The notes beneath the pieces were generated by a model. It had not been told where the DNA came from and did not search any database. It worked only from the letters and a program-made list of their open reading frames with translations. 64,000 nucleotides of DNA from Geoglobus ahangari. GTDB lineage: Archaea; Halobacteriota; Archaeoglobi; Archaeoglobales; Archaeoglobaceae. The stretch lies in contig NZ_CP011267.1 of the NCBI RefSeq assembly GCF_001006045.1, positions 1,302,001 to 1,366,000 of the forward strand, given 5' to 3'. This document shows positions 59,053 through 64,000 of this stretch, one piece after another (the stretch's first letter is position 1; every line of letters begins with the position of its first letter). The position numbers were made by a program, and so were the translations under genes.

Positions 59053-61413
59053 ATGTCAGCTTGCATGGAAGGATGGCTGATTGATGCGGATTACGTCACG
59101 GAAAACGATAGGGCTGTTGTTAGGCTCTGGTGCAAGGATGATGAGGGCGTGTTCATAGTCTACGACAGGAACTTCACCCCCTACTTCTACGTCATCCCAT
59201 ACGAGGACTTCGATCCGATGAGGGTTGAGGTGGAGGCGAGAAACAGGATCATCACCCCTCAAAGTGCCGAGGTTGTGGAGAAGAAGGTGTTTGGGAAGGT
59301 GATAAGCGTTTACAAGATCTACGCGAAGCACCCTCAGGACGTTCCCAAGCTGAGGGAGGAGTTCAAAAAGTACGGAGATGTCAGGGAGGCGGACATCCCC
59401 TTCGCCTACAGGTACCTGATCGACAGGGATCTGGCGTGCATGGACGGGATAAGGGTTGAGGGGAAGGTCAGGCTTGAGAGGGGGATAAGGGTCGTTGAGG
59501 CCGAAAGCGTTGAGAGGGTCAGGAAAGCCGGCTTCCCCGAGCTCAAGGTTCTGGCATTTGACTGCGAGATGCTGTCAGAGTTCGGGATGGCAGACCCGGA
59601 GAAGGATCCGGTCATAATAATTGGCGTTAAGATGGGGGATTACGAGGAGATAATCCACGGTGAGGAGAGGGAGATAATCTCCAGATTCGTGAAGGTGATC
59701 AGGGAGCTCGACCCCGACATAATCGTGGGCTACAATCAGGACGGCTTCGACTGGCCATACCTGAGGAAAAGGGCGGAAAAGCTGTCCGTCAGGCTTGCTG
59801 TTGGCAGAGACGGAAGCGAGCTGACGTTCAGGGGCGGAAGACCCAAGATGACCGGCAGACTCAACGTTGATCTCTACGACATAGCGATGAGGCTGGACGT
59901 GAAGGTGAAGAAGCTCGAAAACGTTGCCGAGTTCCTCGGCAGGAAGGTGGAGATTGCTGACATTGAGGCCAAGGACATCTACCGAAAGTGGGTCTCTGGA
60001 GATAAGGAGAGCGTGTTCAGATACTCGAGGCAGGACATACTCAACACGTACTTCATCGCAGAGGAGCTGCTGCCAATGCACTACGAGCTTTCGAAGATGA
60101 TTCGCGTTCCGGTTGACGACATAACGAGGATGGGCAGGGGGAGGCAGGTGGACTGGCTTCTGCTGAGCGAGGCCTACAGGCTCAATGAACTTGCGCCAAA
60201 TCCCAAAGAGGTTGAGGAGAGCTACGAAGGAGCTTTCGTCCTCGAGCCGAAGAGGGGGCTGCACGAGAACGTTTACTGTCTGGACTTCGCCTCCATGTAT
60301 CCGTCGATCATGATCGCATACAACATCTCTCCAGACACCTACGTTGCGGGAAAGTGCGAGGACTGCTTCGTCTCTCCCGAAGTGGGTCACAAGTTCAGGA
60401 AGAAGCCGGATGGATTCTTCAAGAGGATTCTGCTCGACCTCATTGGCAGGAGGAGGGAGGTCAAGCAGAGGATGAAGGAGGTGGACAGGGAAAGCCTCGA
60501 GTACAGGCTCCTCGACATAAAGCAGCAGACCCTCAAGGTTCTGACCAACTCATTTTACGGGTACACGGGCTGGAGCGGAGCGAGGTGGTACTGCAGGCAG
60601 TGCGCTGAGGCCACTACTGCTTGGGGAAGGCACTTCATAAAGAAGTCCGCGGAGATCGCGAGAAGCATGGGCTTCGAGGTTTTGTATGGAGACACGGACA
60701 GCATATTCGTGAGGAAGGACGCACCTCCAGAGCAGCTCGAGAGGGAGGTGGAGGAGCTCATTGAAAGAATAACCCGCGAGCTGCCCGTGACTATCGAGGT
60801 GGATGAGGTCTACAGGTCCATATTCTTCGTTGAAAAGAAGAGGTACGCCGGTCTGACAAGCGATGGAAGAGTAATCGTCAAGGGGCTCGAGGTGAGGAGG
60901 GGGGACTGGTGCGAGCTGGCGAAGGAGGTTCAGAGGGAGGTCATAGAGATTATCCTCAGGGACAAGGATCCGGAGAAGGCCCTCAGGTTCGTCAGAGAGG
61001 TTATAGCGAACATAAAGTCCGGAAAGTACGACCTCGAGAAGTTCGTGATATACAAGGGTCTGACGAAGAAGCCCTCGAAGTACGAGAGCATGCAGGCTCA
61101 CGTAAAGGCTGCGCTAAAGGCGAGGGAGTTCGGGTTCGTTTATCCTGTCGGAACCAAGGTGGGGTATGTGATTCTGGAGGGCAGCGGGAACATAGGTGAC
61201 AGGGCATACCCTCTGGAGCTGATCGAGGGATTTGACGGGGAGTTTGTGGAGATAAAGACAAAGCACGGCACCGAAAAGAGGAGGCTTGACAGGGACTACT
61301 ACATAAACAACCAGGTCATTCCCAGCGTGCTGAGGATACTCGAGCGCTTTGGCTACAACGAGCTGTCGATAAAGGGCAACACACAAAAAACCCTCGACGC
61401 ATTCTTCGGTTAG
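59053..61413 (+). CDS. polB: Family B DNA polymerase
   Basis: 786 residues. The 3'-5' exonuclease is intact: Exo I AFDCEMLSEFG, Exo II IVGYNQDGFDWPYL, Exo III YSRQDILNTY. Polymerase motifs are DFASMYPSIM (A), KVLTNSFYGYTG (B) and YGDTDSIFV (C). A C-terminal QKTLDAFFG is a PCNA-interacting PIP box. It is a replicative or repair polymerase working with the PCNA clamp loaded by RFC. The start may be ATG 59053 or 59065; GTTAAATAG lies about 22-34 nt upstream. Confidence 0.97.
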   Translation: MSACMEGWLIDADYVTENDRAVVRLWCKDDEGVFIVYDRNFTPYFYVIPYEDFDPMRVEVEARNRIITPQSAEVVEKKVFGKVISVYKIYAKHPQDVPKLREEFKKYGDVREADIPFAYRYLIDRDLACMDGIRVEGKVRLERGIRVVEAESVERVRKAGFPELKVLAFDCEMLSEFGMADPEKDPVIIIGVKMGDYEEIIHGEEREIISRFVKVIRELDPDIIVGYNQDGFDWPYLRKRAEKLSVRLAVGRDGSELTFRGGRPKMTGRLNVDLYDIAMRLDVKVKKLENVAEFLGRKVEIADIEAKDIYRKWVSGDKESVFRYSRQDILNTYFIAEELLPMHYELSKMIRVPVDDITRMGRGRQVDWLLLSEAYRLNELAPNPKEVEESYEGAFVLEPKRGLHENVYCLDFASMYPSIMIAYNISPDTYVAGKCEDCFVSPEVGHKFRKKPDGFFKRILLDLIGRRREVKQRMKEVDRESLEYRLLDIKQQTLKVLTNSFYGYTGWSGARWYCRQCAEATTAWGRHFIKKSAEIARSMGFEVLYGDTDSIFVRKDAPPEQLEREVEELIERITRELPVTIEVDEVYRSIFFVEKKRYAGLTSDGRVIVKGLEVRRGDWCELAKEVQREVIEIILRDKDPEKALRFVREVIANIKSGKYDLEKFVIYKGLTKKPSKYESMQAHVKAALKAREFGFVYPVGTKVGYVILEGSGNIGDRAYPLELIEGFDGEFVEIKTKHGTEKRRLDRDYYINNQVIPSVLRILERFGYNELSIKGNTQKTLDAFFG

Positions 61414-61415
61414 GC

Positions 61416-62228
61416 ATGATGCAGGTGCACAGGCTGGGTGATGTTGAGAGGGTGGGGATCGGAACGGAGATAGGCGGGAGAGTGCTCCTGACCGCATCAT
61501 TCTACGTTTATTCAGACCTCGTTTTTGACTCGGGATGCTCGAACGTGAGGGGCGAGGTGGCCGAATGGCTGAAGGAGAGGGGCTTTGAGGCAGTTTACCT
61601 GACCCACCACCACGAGGATCACTCTGGAAACGCCGCGCTGTTCGACGAGATCTGTGCAGGAGACAAGACGGCCGAAATCCTTGCCTCAGGCCTTGAGATC
61701 CCAGACTACAGGAAGGCCGTCTGGGGAGACGTTGAGAGAGTTCCAGCAAGCAAATTCAGGAAGCCCGATGTAGAGCACATCCACACCCCCGGACATTCGG
61801 AAGATCACGTCGTTTACTTTGCAGACGGTTACGCGTTCATTGGCGATCTGGTTCCTGCCAGAAGGATTTTCGTCGCCCTGAGGGGTGAGAACTTCGCCCG
61901 GATAATTGAGTCTCTGGAACGGGTGCTCGAGCGGGACTTCGAGGTTGCGTTTGGAGGGCACGGGATTTACAGCAGGGAGGAGGTGGAGGAGTATCTGAGC
62001 TACCTGAAGGATAGGAGAGCGAGGTGCGTGGAGCTCTACGAGATGGGCGAGTCCTGGATGGAGATCTACAGGAAGGTGTTCGGTGAGCCGGGCGAGAAGG
62101 CCATGATGTTTGAGGCGGTTAGCGGGGGAGAGTGGTCGAGGGAGAACCTTGTCAGGGCTATGGTCGGGGTGGATGGGCATGAGGGTTATAGTGGGCTCGA
62201 AGAATCCAGCGAAGGTTGCCGGAGTTAA
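61416..62228 (+). CDS. Metallo-beta-lactamase fold hydrolase
   Basis: 270 residues. Metal site THHHEDHSGN (HxHxDH), then HTPGHSEDHVVYF, FIGDLVPAR and FGGHG, with a C-terminal helical part (YRKVFGEPGEKAMMFEAVSGGEWSRENLVR, in part). It resembles glyoxalase II-like and LACTB2-like MBL hydrolases; substrate unknown. It starts 2 bp after the polB stop and overlaps the YjjX gene by 50 bp. Confidence 0.87.
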   Translation: MMQVHRLGDVERVGIGTEIGGRVLLTASFYVYSDLVFDSGCSNVRGEVAEWLKERGFEAVYLTHHHEDHSGNAALFDEICAGDKTAEILASGLEIPDYRKAVWGDVERVPASKFRKPDVEHIHTPGHSEDHVVYFADGYAFIGDLVPARRIFVALRGENFARIIESLERVLERDFEVAFGGHGIYSREEVEEYLSYLKDRRARCVELYEMGESWMEIYRKVFGEPGEKAMMFEAVSGGEWSRENLVRAMVGVDGHEGYSGLEESSEGCRS

Positions 62229-62709
62229 AAGGGCGTTCAGCAGCTTCTTTGGAGATGTGGAGGTTGAGAGCACGGAGGCAGAATCTGGTGTGGGTAATCA
62301 GCCGTTCAATGGGGAGACGATACTCGGCGCGGTAAACAGGGCGAGAAACGCCTACAGAAAGGGCTTCGACTTCTCTGTTGGGGTTGAGGCGGGTTTGTTT
62401 GAGTTCCCGCACACGCTTACGGGCTACGTGGACTTTCAGGTGGCCTGCGTGTACGACGGAGAGAGGCACACCCTCGGATTCGGCCCGGGATTCGAGTACC
62501 CTCCCCAGGTTGTCAGGGATGTTCTCTCTGGCAGGGAGGTGGGCGAGGTGATGGCCGAGCTGACGGGCATCGAGAACCTCGGCAAGAGGTTCGGTGCCAT
62601 TGGGTTCCTCACGGGAAAGAGGGTGGTGCGAAGCGATTTGACCGAGATCGCTGTAACCATGGCGCTGATACCCTGGGTAAACAGAGATCTGTACGGAATT
62701 GAGCCATGA
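62179..62709 (+). CDS. Inosine/xanthosine triphosphatase (YjjX family)
   Basis: 176 residues. RVIVGSKNPAKVAGVKRAF, the middle GVGNQPFNGETILGAVNRARNAY, DFSVGVEAGLFE and a C-terminal MALIPWVNRDLY are diagnostic for the YjjX/UPF0244 family. It removes non-canonical ITP and XTP (or acts on related phosphates). ATG 62179 has GGGGTGG at proper distance; the in-frame ATG at 62173 is less likely. Confidence 0.9.
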   Translation: MRVIVGSKNPAKVAGVKRAFSSFFGDVEVESTEAESGVGNQPFNGETILGAVNRARNAYRKGFDFSVGVEAGLFEFPHTLTGYVDFQVACVYDGERHTLGFGPGFEYPPQVVRDVLSGREVGEVMAELTGIENLGKRFGAIGFLTGKRVVRSDLTEIAVTMALIPWVNRDLYGIEP

Positions 62710-63551
62710 GCCTGATCGCACCCTTTGACCCCTGGAAGTCAAGACTCTGCACATGCCCGCCCAAGTTCTCCCTCAACCCGTACACGGGCTGCGACCACAG
62801 GTGCAGGTACTGCTACTCGACCTACATCCCCAACTTCTTCAGGGCGAGACCGAAGAAGATGCTCCTCTCAAGGCTCGAGAAAGAGCTCAGAAAGCTTCCG
62901 AGCGGCTCGCTCATATCGATGTCCAACAGCTCCGACCCCTACCCGCCAGCCGAGAGGGAGCTTGAGCTGACAAGGAACGTGCTGAGGCTGATGGCAGAGA
63001 GAGATCTGAGGGTGCTTGTGATAACCAAGAGCGACACGGTTGTGAGGGATGCAGATATTCTCAGGAACATGAGGGCTGCGGTTGCGATAACGGTGACGAC
63101 CCTGAACGAGGAGGTGGCAGAGAAGGTAGAGCCCAACGCTCCTGAGCCGAAGCGGAGGATAAAGGCTCTCAAAAGGCTGAAGGAAGAGGGAATCCCAGTG
63201 ATCCTCAGACTCGACCCGGTGATGCCCGGGATAAATGAAGACGACATCGAGCGCGTGCTTGAAGCTGCAAGCTTTGTTGATCACGTGGTCTCGTCCACCC
63301 TCAAGCTCAGGGGAGACTCCTACTCCAGAATGGTGAGCGCGTTTCCGGAACTCAAAGAGGTTTACAGGAGGATGTACTTCAGGGAGGGGGAGAGGATTGG
63401 TGGCAGCTGGTACCTCAGAAAGGATTTGAGGGAGAATCTTCTGAGAAGGGTTGCGAAAAAGTGCGAGGAGCTTGGCATTAGCTACGCGTTCTGCAGAGAG
63501 GGAATATCTTTCAGGGCGAGAAGCTGCGACGGCTCTCATCTCGTGCCGTAG
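62706..63551 (+). CDS. Radical SAM protein of the SPL-like family
   Basis: 281 residues. NPYTGCDHRCRYCYSTYIP carries the CxxxCxxC site for the [4Fe-4S] cluster; KEL-LPSGSLISMSNSSDPYPPAE region and VLVITKSDTVVRDADIL follow in the TIM barrel. The pattern matches the radical SAM proteins related to spore photoproduct lyase (Rv2578c-like). The N-terminal CTCPPKF adds two more cysteines. Substrate unknown. Overlaps the YjjX gene by 4 bp. Confidence 0.88.
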   Translation: MSLIAPFDPWKSRLCTCPPKFSLNPYTGCDHRCRYCYSTYIPNFFRARPKKMLLSRLEKELRKLPSGSLISMSNSSDPYPPAERELELTRNVLRLMAERDLRVLVITKSDTVVRDADILRNMRAAVAITVTTLNEEVAEKVEPNAPEPKRRIKALKRLKEEGIPVILRLDPVMPGINEDDIERVLEAASFVDHVVSSTLKLRGDSYSRMVSAFPELKEVYRRMYFREGERIGGSWYLRKDLRENLLRRVAKKCEELGISYAFCREGISFRARSCDGSHLVP

Positions 63552-63561
63552 CTATTGTTCA

Positions 63562-63628
63562 GCTGATAAATCAGCGTCTTGCACCGGGTGTTCGCTCATC
63601 AGTTATCGTCGTGAGTCTGAGAGACTCA
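63562..63628. repeat. Two inverted repeats in a convergent intergenic gap
   Basis: GCTGAT-AA-ATCAGC (63562-63575) and TGAGTCT-GAG-AGACTCA (63612-63628) are perfect 6- and 7-bp inverted repeats between two convergent genes. The second includes the stop codon of the minus-strand gene. They may be transcript-end hairpins for the two genes; neither has a long T-run after it. Confidence 0.45.
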
Positions 63629-64000
63629 GAAGATATTCCAGATCATGCTGCCAGCCACAACAGCGTATGAAACCGCGTTCAGGATCGCTGACATGGAAAG
63701 GCTCCCTGTAATGCCCTGTTTGATGGCCACATGGTAAACAAGCCCCTCGATAACCGTGGATAGCACGTATGCGAGCAAAAACCAGATCGCGATCTCCACC
63801 TTATAGGGGCCAGGAACGATCAGACCCGCGAGGGAGCTGATGATGTTCGCGATGACTATCAGCAGCAAACCCCTGCCGGCTGAGATCCTGATGCCGAGCC
63901 TGTCCTTCAGAGCATAAAAGGCGAGCGCCTCTGAGAGAATAACCGCCGGAATGTAGGGTATGAATGGGAACGCGAGGGGAAATATGACGTCCGCTTTCGC
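63626..64000 (-). CDS. Membrane protein fragment (C-terminal part)
   Basis: The frame is open from the window edge (no stop, no required start) and ends at TGA 63628-63626, giving 124 residues with about four hydrophobic segments (LAFPFIPYIPAVILSEALAFY, LLIVIANIISSLAGLIV, WFLLAYVLSTVIEGLVYH, ILNAVSYAVVAGSMIW, each quoted within limits). No family is recognised from this part. Confidence 0.7.
   Translation of the reverse strand, partial: AKADVIFPLAFPFIPYIPAVILSEALAFYALKDRLGIRISAGRGLLLIVIANIISSLAGLIVPGPYKVEIAIWFLLAYVLSTVIEGLVYHVAIKQGITGSLSMSAILNAVSYAVVAGSMIWNIF

Noticed and set aside
63552-63625. C/D box guide RNA on the minus strand (TGATGA and CTGA elements)
   Set aside because: The box spacing is wrong (21 nt between C and the first CTGA, 9 nt between the two CTGA), the C box lacks the purine, and the boxes lie in simple hairpins at gene ends.
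1-64000. tRNA or rRNA genes, insertion sequences, prophage
   Set aside because: I looked in the intergenic gaps on both strands and saw no cloverleaf-like or conserved rRNA sequence, no transposase or integrase, and no terminal repeats.

Overview
The window looks like a piece of a hyperthermophilic euryarchaeal chromosome, most likely from the Archaeoglobales (Geoglobus / Archaeoglobus / Ferroglobus group). The support is as follows. Archaeal information-processing genes are present: family B DNA polymerase with a PIP box, RFC small subunit, Alba, Brix protein, Pcc1, prefoldin beta and archaeal Trm10. Archaeal TATA boxes lie about 25 nt upstream of many start codons, so many messages look leaderless, several starting at GTG. 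There are divergently arranged candidate genes for the hyperthermophile solute di-myo-inositol phosphate. Acyl-CoA, CO dehydrogenase-like and methylmalonyl-CoA genes resemble those of Archaeoglobales. The genus is an inference. The window is gene-dense, with many 4-bp stop/start overlaps. I see no tRNA, rRNA, CRISPR array or insertion sequence.

Layout. 0-3.4 kb (minus): two class III CoA-transferase genes, one cut by the window edge and one interrupted by an in-frame TAG, with an SRPBCC protein and an M24 peptidase. 3.5-5.5 kb (minus): TIGR00266 protein, and an AbrB regulator overlapping an ACR3 arsenite exporter. 5.6-12.9 kb: MazG-like protein, then a minus-strand run of AIR-synthase-like, half-EamA, TrmH, NUDIX, MtxX, MarC, MetE-like, phospholipase-D-like and redox lipoprotein genes. 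13-20.4 kb (plus): an operon of DUF58, membrane protein, transglutaminase, membrane protein and MoxR ATPase, running into CinA-like and ArfC genes. 20.4-23.3 kb (plus): pyrophosphatase, UspA, Brix, Pcc1 and prefoldin. 23.3-32.4 kb: mixed housekeeping genes, including tmk, CBS protein, rfcS, PDO, PhoU, ornithine cyclodeaminase, thioredoxin and Trm10, plus two tiny genes. 32.4-36.2 kb (minus): an operon of two long class III CoA-transferases, a zinc-ribbon-like protein and a small protein resembling the iron-sulfur accessory subunits of hydrocarbon-adding glycyl-radical enzymes. 36-45 kb: MBL-TPR, CLC channel, UbiX, pgk, alba, asd and MFS, then a candidate H/ACA guide RNA. 45-49.5 kb: a CO dehydrogenase homologue with a Cys-to-Glu change at the active cluster, YkgJ protein and asparagine-synthase-like protein. 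49.7-54.6 kb (plus): a methylmalonyl-CoA mutase / epimerase / carboxyltransferase operon with a tandem biotinyl carrier. 54.6-64 kb: DUF445, methyltransferase, CDP-alcohol phosphatidyltransferase and nucleotidyltransferase, an MNT-HEPN pair, CobT, PolB, an MBL hydrolase, a YjjX-type phosphatase, a radical SAM protein and a membrane-protein fragment.

How the parts fit. The mutase operon should interconvert propionyl-CoA, methylmalonyl-CoA and succinyl-CoA, and the CoA-transferase clusters would activate organic acids to CoA thioesters. The identity of those acids is not visible in the sequence. The most notable items are the candidate H/ACA RNA at 45.02 kb, whose pocket matches archaeal 16S rRNA; the CODH-like protein with hybrid-cluster-type ligands; the CoA-transferase operon carrying a BssC/HpdC-like subunit; and the amber-interrupted CoA-transferase.
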